Of a stretch of DNA of 64,000 bases, positions 16,336 to 24,631 are shown piece by piece. The DNA is taken from assembly GCF_003478035.1 (NCBI RefSeq), contig NZ_QUEP01000014.1:9738-73737 (forward strand), written 5' to 3'. Each line of letters opens with the position of its first letter. Position 1 is the first letter of the stretch. Made by a program: the position numbers and the translations under genes. The stretch comes from Clostridium sp. OF03-18AA (lineage in GTDB: Bacteria; Bacillota; Clostridia; Lachnospirales; Lachnospiraceae). The notes under the pieces are model-generated. The model ran no database searches. It was given only the letters and a program-made list of their open reading frames with translations, and was not told where the DNA came from.

Positions 16336-17955
16336 ATGATACAGAAATTCCGAAAACTATCCCTGGAGAGCCAGCTCTTTTTAAGCTTCATGGCAGTATC
16401 CATCTGTCTTCTGCTCCTCTCCCTAAGTATCACCCTGTTCTCGACGATCACACGCCAGCGACAGGAGATCGATAAAAATATCAGTGCGCTCGCCTCCTAC
16501 ATCGCGTCGATGGACAACGTGATCTCCATGCTGGAAAACGGATATCCGGATGACTCTGCTATTGAAGAGCTGGATTCCCTGTCCGAAAACTTTTCCGACC
16601 TCAACGTCATCGCCGTCTACAACACCAACGGTCTCCGCTTTTATCACACGAACCGTCAGGAGACCGGCGAGACCTTCGTCGGCGGCGAGGAAGAAGCGAT
16701 CTTAAAAGGAAGCCAGCCCTACATCACGACCGGCTACGGCACCCACGGAACACAGCGGCGCGCCTTCCATGCGGTCCTCAGTAAGGACGGGCACATCATC
16801 GGCTTTATCATGGCATCCGTCTTCAACACGTATATCTTCGAGCAGATGCAAACGCTCTTTCCTACCTATTTATTGGCCGCAATGGTCATGCTGGTGGTCA
16901 GTGTCCTTCTGTCGCACGGACTCGTATCGCTCCTGCGCGATTCCCTGATGGGCCATCATCCGACCGAGCTTCTTGATCTCTATCTCCGCCAGGATGTCGT
17001 TCTGAATGCATTGGAGGAAGGTCTGATCGCAACCGATTCGAATGGCGTGATTGCCTATGCAAACCAGGCGGCAAGACAGCTCTTTCAGCTGCCGCAGCCG
17101 GCGGGCACTGAAGGCTGCCATTTTAAGGACCTCTTTCCTGCCTCCCAGGCAGACCGCGTTCTGACTTCCGGAGTTCCATCCTACCACCGGGCCTGCACCA
17201 ACGGGAACCACAGACTTCTCGTGAGCGAAGTTCCCGTCAACTCCCAGACAGGTTCCCATGCCGTCCTGACCATCATCAATGACCAGACCGATATGGAAAC
17301 CGTCATGGATGAGCTCACCGGAGCAAAGGCGATGCTGGACACACTGAGGACTTTTAACCATGAATTCTTAAATAAACTTCATGTCATCCTCGGCTACCTC
17401 CAGACAGGTCAGACAGAGGAAGCCATCAAATTCATCATCAACAGCAACCTCGTCTCCAGCCAGTCGATCCGGCAGACAGCCGACTGCATCCGCGTATCAA
17501 AGATCTGCGCCCTGGTCATCGGAAAGATGATGCACGCCGCAGAACTCGGGATCCTGCTCACGGTATCCCCCGACAGCCGGTGTCTTGAGAAAGATCTGCT
17601 GCTGCCGATGGAAGATTACATCACGATCATCGGAAACCTTCTCGAAAACGCGATTGAGGAGCTTTCCAACGGGGAGCATGAGATCAAAGAGATCACGCTC
17701 GGACTCTACTGTGATCCGGACTGCAACATCATCACCTGTGAGGACACCGGCGGCGGGATCCGGCCGGATCTGATCGACCGGATCTATGAGCGTGGAGTCT
17801 CATCCAAAGGCGAAAACCGCGGAACCGGACTTTTCCTGATCAAACAACTTGTCGAAGAATCGCACGGGGATATCTCCATCGAAACAGAAGAAGGAGAAGG
17901 AACCTGCTTTACCATTACATTTACCGGAAAGGAGAAACCATCATGTACCATGTAA
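16336..17955 (+). CDS. CitA/DcuS-family sensor histidine kinase
   Basis: A 539-residue membrane kinase. TM1 spans about 14-36, followed by an extracellular PDC/CACHE-like sensor (about 40-170; the VYNTNGLRFYHTNR segment is typical) and TM2 near 175-197. A cytoplasmic PAS domain (about 215-310) precedes the short dimerisation helix with the phospho-accepting His in FNHEFLNKLH, then the HATPase domain (GNLLENAIEEL N-box, EDTGGGI, GTGLFLIKQL). This layout defines the citrate/C4-dicarboxylate sensor family. Its stop overlaps the regulator start by 13 bp. Adjacent carboxylate carriers suggest it senses glutamate or a related acid. Confidence 0.9.
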   Translation: MIQKFRKLSLESQLFLSFMAVSICLLLLSLSITLFSTITRQRQEIDKNISALASYIASMDNVISMLENGYPDDSAIEELDSLSENFSDLNVIAVYNTNGLRFYHTNRQETGETFVGGEEEAILKGSQPYITTGYGTHGTQRRAFHAVLSKDGHIIGFIMASVFNTYIFEQMQTLFPTYLLAAMVMLVVSVLLSHGLVSLLRDSLMGHHPTELLDLYLRQDVVLNALEEGLIATDSNGVIAYANQAARQLFQLPQPAGTEGCHFKDLFPASQADRVLTSGVPSYHRACTNGNHRLLVSEVPVNSQTGSHAVLTIINDQTDMETVMDELTGAKAMLDTLRTFNHEFLNKLHVILGYLQTGQTEEAIKFIINSNLVSSQSIRQTADCIRVSKICALVIGKMMHAAELGILLTVSPDSRCLEKDLLLPMEDYITIIGNLLENAIEELSNGEHEIKEITLGLYCDPDCNIITCEDTGGGIRPDLIDRIYERGVSSKGENRGTGLFLIKQLVEESHGDISIETEEGEGTCFTITFTGKEKPSCTM

Positions 17956-18629
17956 TCATCATTGAAGACGACCCGATGGTCGCATCCATCAATAAACAAT
18001 ATATCGAAGTCAGTACCAACTTCCGTGTAGAACATCTCTTCAAAAACGGAGCGGAGGCTCTGCCCTATATCAAAACAAATCCTGTTGATCTCGTGATCCT
18101 CGATTACTATACGCCAGTCATGAACGGCGGTGAATTCCTCGACGCGCTCCATGCGGCAGGACTCACCCCGTATGTGATCATGGTCACCTCCGCGAATGAC
18201 ACGGATATCATCCGCTCGCTCTTAAACCGCGGCGTCACGGATTATCTTGTAAAACCGTTTGAATATACACGTTTTAAGGCGGCTCTTGACCGTTTTGCGG
18301 AGATGAAGAAGTACCTGGAAGATTCCCATGCCAATCTGGACCAGCACGCCATCGACCGTCTGGTTTCCGGAAGCGAGCCCACAACAGAGGCAAAACCGAC
18401 GCTGGCAAAGGGATTGAACGAGACTACCCTCAATATGGTCCGGGAATATCTGATGGCAAATCCTGACGGCTTCTTCACCAGCGAACAGATCGCTGAGCAG
18501 ATCCATCTCTCCCGCATTACGATCCGGCGATATATGAATTATATGGTGGACACCGGAGAGATCATCAGCACCATCGACTATAAGACGGGAGGACGCCCTT
18601 CCATCAAATACGGATTCGGGAAAAAATAA
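17943..18629 (+). CDS. CitB/DcuR-family response regulator
   Basis: A 228-residue cognate regulator. The receiver domain covers about 1-120 with acidic pocket EDD at 8-10, phospho-acceptor Asp54 (VILDYYTP) and the conserved Lys in LVKPFEY. The C-terminal ~60 residues contain a helix-turn-helix (SEQIAEQIHLSRITIRRYMN) as in CitB/DcuR/MalR. Translationally coupled to the kinase. It most likely activates the two symporter promoters and the binding-protein promoter downstream. Confidence 0.9.
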   Translation: MYHVIIIEDDPMVASINKQYIEVSTNFRVEHLFKNGAEALPYIKTNPVDLVILDYYTPVMNGGEFLDALHAAGLTPYVIMVTSANDTDIIRSLLNRGVTDYLVKPFEYTRFKAALDRFAEMKKYLEDSHANLDQHAIDRLVSGSEPTTEAKPTLAKGLNETTLNMVREYLMANPDGFFTSEQIAEQIHLSRITIRRYMNYMVDTGEIISTIDYKTGGRPSIKYGFGKK

Positions 18630-18645
18630 TAAACAGGCATTTCTT

Positions 18646-18679
18646 AAGACTCCGCACGGATCTGATCCGGCGGAGTCTT
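18646..18679 (+). terminator. Hairpin after the response regulator
   Basis: AAGACTCCGC (18646-18655) pairs with GCGGAGTCTT (18670-18679), followed by only a weak T-tract (CTGTTC). It probably terminates or attenuates the kinase-regulator transcript. Confidence 0.6.
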
Positions 18680-18754
18680 CTGTTCAGAGCGTGGCGAACG
18701 AAAGTGATTTTTCCGATTACGATAATTACATAATTCGTTAGATACTTACATAAA

Positions 18755-18783
18755 TTGACATTATATACAAAATATTTTATTCT
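18755..18783 (+). promoter_or_regulatory. Promoter of the first gltS-like gene
   Basis: TTGACA (18755-18760), 17-bp spacer, TATTCT (18778-18783). The very AT-rich region upstream (18700-18754) is a plausible binding site for the adjacent regulator. A small hairpin GTAACT...AGTTAC lies just before the ribosome site. Confidence 0.65.
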
Positions 18784-18962
18784 TTTTATAAAGTTTTTAC
18801 ACTTTTTCCACCAAAATAAGCGGGGTATAAACGGTGGAAGCTGTTTTTTTACTGTGAGCAGTTTTTAAAAATACAGAAACTGAAAGATCTCAGCAACGCA
18901 AAAGGTAAAAACGACTGTAACTGATGCAAGACAGTTACCAAAAAAGGATTGGAGGATTTTTT

Positions 18963-20213
18963 ATGGAAAGTATCATCAGCTATTTCGGCACCTACACACC
19001 AGCTGCCGATGGCGCAATCGCAAATTTCAAATTTGAGTATTTATGTACTCTCGGCTTTGCAGCAATCGTAATCTTCCTCGGACGCGCGATCGTCGCACAT
19101 TCCGCGGCATTAAGAAAATACGCGATTCCTGCTCCGGTCGTTTCCGGTATCATCTTTTCACTTCTGATTTCCGCGATCAAGATGACCGGCACAGTCAGTA
19201 TCAGTTTTGACGCAAAGGTCATGAAAGATCTCTGTCAGAACCTCTTCTTCCTCTGCGTGGGCTTCGGCTTCAGCGCAAAGATGTTAAGACATGCCGGCGG
19301 AAAGCTCTGCGTCATGATCGCATTTGCTGCCTGCCTCCTGATCACCTGTCAGGATGTTCTTGGTGTTGCGATCGCTCACCTGATCAACTTAAATCCGCTC
19401 CTCGCTCTCCAGTGTTCTTCCGCAGCGATGTCCGGTGGTGTTGGTACCGCATCTGCCTTTGGCCCGATCTTCGAGGGCTGGGGTGCACAGGATGCTACAA
19501 CGATCGGTGTTGCGGCAGGTACTCTTGGTAACGTTATGGGCTCCCTCATCGGTGGTCCGGTTGCGGCTTTCCTGATCGCAAAGCACGGTTTAAAGGCTGA
19601 CCCGAACGATAAGCCGGAAGCAAAGGCAACCGGCAAGGCACCGGAGCTTGACAACACAAAGATGATCATGATGTTCGCAATGTGCTTACTTCTCGCAGCT
19701 CTCGGTATGCCGATCTACTGCTTACTCGACAATATCCCGATGATCGAGATGCCGAAATTCATCGGCTGCCTCTTCGCTGGTGCCATCGCAAGAAACGTCA
19801 TGGAAGCAGCAAACATCAAGTTCTATGTTCCGGAGGTTGACGCCATCGAGCATATGTTCCTGGAGCTTTACCTTGCACTTGTTCTTATGACAACAGACTT
19901 CACAAAGCTTGCCCCGGTTGCAGGCCAGATGGGTATCATCCTCGTTGCACAGGCGATCCTCATGGCTCTGTTCGGTATCTTCGTATCCTTCAATCTCTTC
20001 GGTCGTGACTACGGCGCAGCTGTTATGACAGCCGGCAACATCGGTTGGGGCTGCGGTTCCGGTCCGAATGCCGTTGCGAACGAGAAAGCCGTTATGGATC
20101 AGTACGGATGGCACAACATCGCATGGGTTCTTTACCCGTCCTTCGCGGTTATCATCGATGATATCTACAACCCGATCTTCCTTTCCATCTTTGGTGGATT
20201 ATTCAAAGGCTGA
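18963..20213 (+). CDS. Sodium/glutamate symporter, GltS family (paralogue 1)
   Basis: A 416-residue inner-membrane carrier. ATG 18963 follows GGATTGGAGG; an earlier in-frame ATG at 18924 lacks a site. It has about 10-12 hydrophobic segments in two inverted halves, with the glycine/serine-rich re-entrant motif CSSAAMSGGVGTASAFGP and the second-half GNIGWGCGSGPNAVANEK. GltS proteins import L-glutamate with Na+. It is followed by a close paralogue and lies downstream of the CitAB-like pair, which probably controls it. Substrate could be another dicarboxylate-like acid. Confidence 0.88.
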   Translation: MESIISYFGTYTPAADGAIANFKFEYLCTLGFAAIVIFLGRAIVAHSAALRKYAIPAPVVSGIIFSLLISAIKMTGTVSISFDAKVMKDLCQNLFFLCVGFGFSAKMLRHAGGKLCVMIAFAACLLITCQDVLGVAIAHLINLNPLLALQCSSAAMSGGVGTASAFGPIFEGWGAQDATTIGVAAGTLGNVMGSLIGGPVAAFLIAKHGLKADPNDKPEAKATGKAPELDNTKMIMMFAMCLLLAALGMPIYCLLDNIPMIEMPKFIGCLFAGAIARNVMEAANIKFYVPEVDAIEHMFLELYLALVLMTTDFTKLAPVAGQMGIILVAQAILMALFGIFVSFNLFGRDYGAAVMTAGNIGWGCGSGPNAVANEKAVMDQYGWHNIAWVLYPSFAVIIDDIYNPIFLSIFGGLFKG

Positions 20214-20255
20214 TCGGAAACATAAGGTTTTCACGAATTATACAGAACCTCCCTT

Positions 20256-20300
20256 AAAAATCCCTCAGGAGAGCTCCCCACTCTCCCGGGGGATTTTTTT
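20256..20300 (+). terminator. Terminator of gltS paralogue 1
   Basis: AAAAATCCCTC...GGGGGATTTTTTT: stem with seven-T tail 40 nt after the stop. Confidence 0.85.
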
Positions 20301-20438
20301 ACGACTTATTTCTTACTGTCAAGTCTTTCTCCGTTAAGTATCTGTTCATCTTTATTGTTTCTCTGCATCTGTTTTTGTAAGTTTTTTACTGTAATTTTAT
20401 AACTTTAGTTACTTTTGTCGGTTAATAGTTTCGAAAAA

Positions 20439-20467
20439 TTGCAAATATTTTTATAATATTTTATACT
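20439..20467 (+). promoter_or_regulatory. Promoter of the second gltS-like gene
   Basis: TTGCAA (20439-20444), 17-bp spacer, TATACT (20462-20467). Together with the terminator upstream it makes the two symporters separate transcription units. Confidence 0.65.
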
Positions 20468-20524
20468 TTTTTCATAAATTTTAGCAACGGTCCTTCCTGA
20501 TTTTCAAGTTACTAAAGTTTTATC

Positions 20525-20607
20525 TTCCGGGTGATCCGACCGTTTCCTCTGTGGGGAGACAGAAAACCTTCCGGTCTCAGAAGCGGACGGAATGATATGA
20601 CCCGGAA
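20525..20607 (+). promoter_or_regulatory. Structured leader of the second gltS-like gene
   Basis: TTCCGGGT (20525-20532) pairs with ACCCGGAA (20600-20607). Inside, TCCGACCG pairs with CGGACGGA with one mismatch and TCTGTGGGGAGACAGA forms a hairpin. The closing stem lies just before the ribosome site. It may be a cis-regulatory RNA; it does not match a riboswitch class I know. Confidence 0.4.
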
Positions 20608-20634
20608 AGCCAAAAAAGGATTGGAGGAACTCTT

Positions 20635-21885
20635 ATGGAAAGTATCATCAGTTATTTCGGCACCTACAAACCGGCAGCCGACGGAGCAGTCGCCTCTTTC
20701 AAGTTTGAGTACCTGTGTACTCTCGGTTTCGCGGCCATCGTGATCTTCCTCGGCAGGGCCATCGTTGCCCGTTCTGAGACGCTCAGAAAATACGCGATTC
20801 CGGCGCCTGTTATTTCCGGTCTGATCTTCTCGATCATCGTATCCTGCATCAAGGGGGCAGGAATCGTCGGAATCTCCTTCGACGCGACGATCATGAAGGA
20901 TCTCTGCCAGAACTTATTCTTCCTCTGCGTAGGCTTCGGCTTCAGCGCAAAGATGTTAAGACATGCGGGCGGAAAACTCTGTGCCCTGATCGCATTCGCT
21001 GCATGCCTCCTGATCACCTGCCAGGACCTTTTAGGTTATGCCCTGAGCCAGCTGATCGGCATGCATCCGCTCCTGGCCCTTCAGTGCTCTTCCGCAGCCA
21101 TGTCCGGCGGCGTTGGTACTGCTTCTGCATTTGGCCCGATCTTTGAAGAGTGGGGCGCTGCAGACGCTACCGTTGTCGGTGTTGCGGCAGGTACCATGGG
21201 AAACATCATGGGCTCCCTCATCGGCGGCCCGGTCGCTGCTTTTCTAATTGCAAAGCACGGCTTAAAATCTGATCCGAACGACAAGCCGGAAGCACACGCA
21301 ACCGGTAAAGTTCCGGAACTCGACAACACAAGAATGATCATGATGTTTGCATTATGTCTTCTTCTCGCAGCACTCGGTATGCCGATCTACTGCTTACTCG
21401 ACAACATCCCGATGATCGAGATGCCGAAATTCATCGGCTGCCTCTTCGCAGGTGCCATCGCAAGAAACGTCATGGAAGCTGCCGGCATCAAGTTCTATGT
21501 TCCGGAAGTAGAAGCGATCGAGCATATGTTCCTTGAGCTTTACCTTGCACTCGTTCTCATGACCACAGACTTTACAAAGCTTGCTCCGCTTGCAGGTCAG
21601 ATGGGAATCGTTCTCGTTGCACAGGGTATCTTCATGGCACTCTTTGGAATCTTTGTATCCTTCAATCTCTTCGGCCGCGATTACGGCGCAGCTGTCATGA
21701 CAGCCGGAAACATCGGCTGGGGCTGCGGTTCCGGTTCCAATGCCGTCGCAAACGAGAAAGCGATCATGGACCAGTACGGCTGGCACACCATCGCATGGGT
21801 TTTGTATCCGTCCTTTGCCGTTATCATCGACGATATCTACAACCCGATCTTCCTTTCTATCTTCGGAGGCTTATTCCGTTCATAG
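20635..21885 (+). CDS. Sodium/glutamate symporter, GltS family (paralogue 2)
   Basis: A 416-residue carrier nearly identical to the preceding paralogue, including MESIISYFGTYKPAADGA at the start, CSSAAMSGGVGTASAFGP and GWGCGSGSNAVANEK. Differences concentrate in the second and third helices and in the central region. The matching length and conserved nucleotide stretches indicate a tandem duplication. It has its own promoter and leader, so the two copies may be induced under different conditions or differ in substrate affinity. Confidence 0.88.
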   Translation: MESIISYFGTYKPAADGAVASFKFEYLCTLGFAAIVIFLGRAIVARSETLRKYAIPAPVISGLIFSIIVSCIKGAGIVGISFDATIMKDLCQNLFFLCVGFGFSAKMLRHAGGKLCALIAFAACLLITCQDLLGYALSQLIGMHPLLALQCSSAAMSGGVGTASAFGPIFEEWGAADATVVGVAAGTMGNIMGSLIGGPVAAFLIAKHGLKSDPNDKPEAHATGKVPELDNTRMIMMFALCLLLAALGMPIYCLLDNIPMIEMPKFIGCLFAGAIARNVMEAAGIKFYVPEVEAIEHMFLELYLALVLMTTDFTKLAPLAGQMGIVLVAQGIFMALFGIFVSFNLFGRDYGAAVMTAGNIGWGCGSGSNAVANEKAIMDQYGWHTIAWVLYPSFAVIIDDIYNPIFLSIFGGLFRS

Positions 21886-21932
21886 AAATACATGTGACAT
21901 TCACTAAAGGTCATTTGACCTCCCTCTTTTCA

Positions 21933-21967
21933 CCGGGCGGAATCCCCCACTTTCCGCCCGGTTTTTT
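21933..21967 (+). terminator. Terminator of gltS paralogue 2
   Basis: CCGGGCGGAA pairs with TTTCCGCCCGG, followed by TTTTTTG. A small GGTCA/TGACC hairpin lies just upstream. Confidence 0.85.
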
Positions 21968-21989
21968 GCCCGGTTTTTTCAAAATAACA

Positions 21990-22019
21990 TTGAATCTGCG
22001 ATGGTTTTTATGCTATACT
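21990..22019 (+). promoter_or_regulatory. Promoter of the TAXI lipoprotein gene
   Basis: TTGAAT (21990-21995), 18-bp spacer, TATACT (22014-22019). The leader then contains a 10-bp hairpin AAAACTTGTC/GACAAGTTTT (22035-22044/22062-22071). Confidence 0.6.
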
Positions 22020-22095
22020 CATTCCAAAAGTTACAAAACTTGTCAGGTTCTTTTTACAGCCGACAAGTTTTAATACAAGGAATGGGATATACTTC

Positions 22096-23109
22096 ATGCA
22101 TAAATTTTTACACATAATTTCTTTGTTCCTCGCCTGTACCGGTCTTGTCCTTGGTGGATGCGGAAAATCATCCGAAACTGCGCAGCGCCAGACAGAAGCA
22201 AGATCAGATTCTTTAAAGATCCTTACGATCGGAACTGCCGACAGCGGCGGAACGATGTATCCGGTCGGAAAGGCGATCTCCCTCGTGATAGGAGATGCTG
22301 ATTCTTCCATCAAGATCAATATCAGCGCCTCGACCGGCTCCTCCGGAAATGTCCACTCTCTCCAGGACGGCAGTATCGATCTCGGACTTGTGAGCGGCGA
22401 CATTGCTTTCTCCGCGGTAAACGGGACCGGTGAATTCAAGGATCACGAATTCAAAGATCTGAAAGTCATTGCGGCTCTCTATCCGAGTCTTTCGAACTGG
22501 ATGGCGCGGGATGACTCCGGGATCTTTTATGTTCACGACTTAAAAGGAAACCGTCTCGGTGTCGGTCCCCAGGATTCCACCACAGAGCTCGCGGCAAAGG
22601 TTTCCCTGGGCACTCTCGGAATCACCGACCAGAACTCCACCTTCGTCAACTGTGGTCTCGGATCAGGCGCTGACGAGGTTAAAAACAGGACGCTCGACGC
22701 GATCCATGGATTTACCGGGGTGCCGATCTCCGGGCTTGCGGAGCTGGCAGACACGGTTCCATGCCATCTTTTAAAATACACGGACTCCGAGCTCCGCTCC
22801 ATCATCCGCTCGAACCCGTTCTACTATATGGATCAGATCCCGTCTGGAACTTATAAAGGCCAGGACGAAGATATCGCAACCTTCGGGATCAAGGCCCTCC
22901 TCTGCGTCCGCGCAGATCTGGATGAAGACCTCGTCTACGAGATCACCTCGATCCTCTATGAGAACCGTGACCGCTTAAAGGACCTTCACCCCGCCCTCTC
23001 CTACACCGCCCAGTCCGGGTTCATGTTCAACGATCTCCCGATCGAACTGCATGCCGGAGCAGAGCGTTTTTATAAGGAAAAGGGACTTTTGGAGGAACAC
23101 AGCAGGTAG
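22096..23109 (+). CDS. TAXI-family solute-binding lipoprotein (TRAP-associated)
   Basis: A 337-residue extracellular binding protein. The N-terminus is a lipoprotein signal ending in the lipobox LVLGGC (Cys near 23). The mature part has the TAXI (TRAP-associated extracytoplasmic immunogenic) signature: LTIGTADSGGTMYPVGKAIS, a STGSSGNVHSLQDGSIDLGLVSGD segment, then a C-terminal DPTAXI-like lobe. TAXI proteins normally feed a TRAP DctQM-type permease with carboxylates such as glutamate; no such permease gene is present here. The neighbouring GltS carriers and CitA-like kinase suggest it delivers or reports the same ligand. Confidence 0.85.
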   Translation: MHKFLHIISLFLACTGLVLGGCGKSSETAQRQTEARSDSLKILTIGTADSGGTMYPVGKAISLVIGDADSSIKINISASTGSSGNVHSLQDGSIDLGLVSGDIAFSAVNGTGEFKDHEFKDLKVIAALYPSLSNWMARDDSGIFYVHDLKGNRLGVGPQDSTTELAAKVSLGTLGITDQNSTFVNCGLGSGADEVKNRTLDAIHGFTGVPISGLAELADTVPCHLLKYTDSELRSIIRSNPFYYMDQIPSGTYKGQDEDIATFGIKALLCVRADLDEDLVYEITSILYENRDRLKDLHPALSYTAQSGFMFNDLPIELHAGAERFYKEKGLLEEHSR

Positions 23110-23137
23110 GCGGCAGGATTTCGAATGCATGGTTTCC

Positions 23138-23174
23138 ACACATCACCAGATTTTTTCTGGTGGTGTGTTTTTTG
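23138..23174 (+). terminator. Terminator of the TAXI lipoprotein gene
   Basis: ACACATCACCAGA pairs with TCTGGTGGTGTGT, followed by TTTTTTG. Confidence 0.85.
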
Positions 23175-23212
23175 TTACAGTGCGCAGGCATAGAGTGCCC
23201 GTGTACTGTAAC
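23174..23212 (-). repeat. Family-B terminal hairpin, isolated copy B5
   Basis: GTTACAGT...TGCC...ACTGTAAC. Its right arm is the reverse complement of the end of complete family-B elements (GTTACAGTACACGGGCA). The T-rich stretch that follows may make it a second terminator. Confidence 0.55.
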
Positions 23213-23252
23213 GTGTTTTTCTTTTCGTACGCAGAAAAATCATCTTTACCCC

Positions 23253-23281
23253 TTGTCATATAGTTTTTAATACTATATAAT
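23253..23281 (+). promoter_or_regulatory. Promoter of the DUF1836 gene
   Basis: TTGTCA (23253-23258), 17-bp spacer, TATAAT (23276-23281). Transcription would begin near 23288, which decides for ATG 23305 over ATG 23284. Confidence 0.75.
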
Positions 23282-23304
23282 AGATGGATGAAAGGAGTTT
23301 CACC

Positions 23305-23928
23305 ATGAAAACGAATGAAGAACGACTGAATGAGCTGCTCGCTCACCTGGACAGCCTCGACCATATTCATGTAGACGAGATCCCGCAGATCGACCTTTAC
23401 ATGGATCAGGTGACGACCTTTATGGAGAAGCACCTCGGTGAGTTAAAGCGCTACCCGGAAGACAAGGTCCTGACAAAAACGATGATCAACAACTATGCGA
23501 AGAACAACCTGCTTCCATCCCCGGTAAAGAAAAAGTATACCCAGGAACATATCCTGCTCCTGGTATTTATCTATTATTTTAAAAATCTGCTGAGTTTTAC
23601 GGATATCGAAACGGTTCTTTCCTATGTTACAGAGCACCATTTCGATACGGATGACGAATCTTCCCTTGCGGAGATCTACACGAAGGTCTTCTCGATGGAA
23701 CACGGACAGATGGATCGGTTAAAGGAAGATGTGAAAGAGAAATTTGAGAAGGCGAAGGAGACGTTTCCTTCCGGCGCAGAGGGCAGCGCAGAGCCGGAAA
23801 ATGCGGAATCGCTCCAGCTTTTCGGGTTTATCTGTGAGCTCGCCTTTGATGTGTTCTTAAAAAAGCAGATGATCGAGCGCCTGGCCGACGAACTCAGGGC
23901 TGAGAATCCGCCGAAAAAGAAAAAATAA
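23305..23928 (+). CDS. DUF1836 domain protein
   Basis: A 207-residue cytoplasmic protein of the DUF1836 family, frequent in Lachnospiraceae and other Firmicutes. ATG 23305 has a GAAAGGAG site. The N-terminal ~110 residues hold the domain (EIPQIDLYMDQV, TKTMINNYAKNNLLPSPVKKKYTQEH), which resembles a MerR-like winged helix: the NNYAK...LPSP turn is like that of regulators recognising DNA. The C-terminus is an acidic helical region with a Lys-rich tail. Probably a transcription regulator; targets unknown. Confidence 0.75.
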   Translation: MKTNEERLNELLAHLDSLDHIHVDEIPQIDLYMDQVTTFMEKHLGELKRYPEDKVLTKTMINNYAKNNLLPSPVKKKYTQEHILLLVFIYYFKNLLSFTDIETVLSYVTEHHFDTDDESSLAEIYTKVFSMEHGQMDRLKEDVKEKFEKAKETFPSGAEGSAEPENAESLQLFGFICELAFDVFLKKQMIERLADELRAENPPKKKK

Positions 23929-23929
23929 T

Positions 23930-24008
23930 GTAGCTGTTCAGTACCTTCACACCTACGGGAACCTCCCCCCGGAGCTTCCCTTCGGATGCATGGCAGATTA
24001 CGGGCAAA
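23930..24008. repeat. Family-C repeat, 5' half (copy C2)
   Basis: GTAGCTGTTCAGTACCTTCACACC and following bases align with the left half of the complete element at 45920; the right half is missing. Confidence 0.55.
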
Positions 24009-24019
24009 CTAATATACCA

Positions 24020-24076
24020 AAAGACCTTCGTCCGGAAGCAGATCCCCATTCCGCTCCTGTACGAAGGTCTTTTTCT
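24020..24076. terminator. Bidirectional terminator between DUF1836 and yerC genes
   Basis: AAAAGACCTTCGT pairs with ACGAAGGTCTTTTT across a GC-rich loop, with A- and T-runs on both sides of a convergent gene pair. Confidence 0.8.
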
Positions 24077-24083
24077 TCATATC

Positions 24084-24404
24084 TTATTTTTCCGCATCGT
24101 CCTCATCATCGAGTTTTTCGAATCCGAGACGCTTAAATACCATATCATATCCGTCGCTTCCGTAGTTTAAGGAACGGTTTACACGGCTGATCGTCGCGGT
24201 GGAAGCACCTGTGCTCTCCGCGATATCGAGATACGTCCGTTTCTCTCTCAGCATTTTTGCAACTTCATAACGCTGGGATAAGGACAAAAGCTCATTCACT
24301 GTGCAGACATCCTCAAAAAACGCATAGCACTCTTCCGGTGTCTTTAATGTCAGGATTGCCTCAAAAAGATGGTCGACCGCATCTGTCTTGATTTTCTTGT
24401 TCAT
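24084..24404 (-). CDS. YerC/TrpR-like helix-turn-helix regulator
   Basis: A 106-residue protein of the YerC/YecD family, related to the Trp repressor fold. The segment NELLSLSQRYEVAKML then YLDIAESTGASTATISRVNR is the conserved helix-turn-helix; an acidic tail follows (DDEDDAEK). Bacillus subtilis YerC is a small DNA-binding regulator; tryptophan binding is not expected from sequence alone. Monocistronic. Confidence 0.85.
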   Translation of the reverse strand: MNKKIKTDAVDHLFEAILTLKTPEECYAFFEDVCTVNELLSLSQRYEVAKMLREKRTYLDIAESTGASTATISRVNRSLNYGSDGYDMVFKRLGFEKLDDEDDAEK

Positions 24405-24559
24405 GATACCTGTTACCCCTTCTGCTTCATATTTGCAGCAGAGTCTGGATCTTTTTCTGCTGCATTTTTATGGATCGATCTGTTTCACGCACTAATCACA
24501 GTTTAACACGTTAGATTCAAAAAGTCCAGTCTTTCTGTATAAAAAAGCGGAAATAGTTA

Positions 24560-24593
24560 TGGCTGCCATATCCCGATGGAATATCGGCAGCCA
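24560..24593 (-). terminator. Possible terminator of the PTS/HAD operon
   Basis: Minus strand TGGCTGCC-GATAT...ATATGGCAGCCA forms a strong stem 38 nt past the HAD stop. The T-run comes about 13 nt later, so efficiency is uncertain. Confidence 0.45.
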
Positions 24594-24631
24594 ATTTTGC
24601 ATTTCGATATCATGAACCTTTTTTTCATTTC

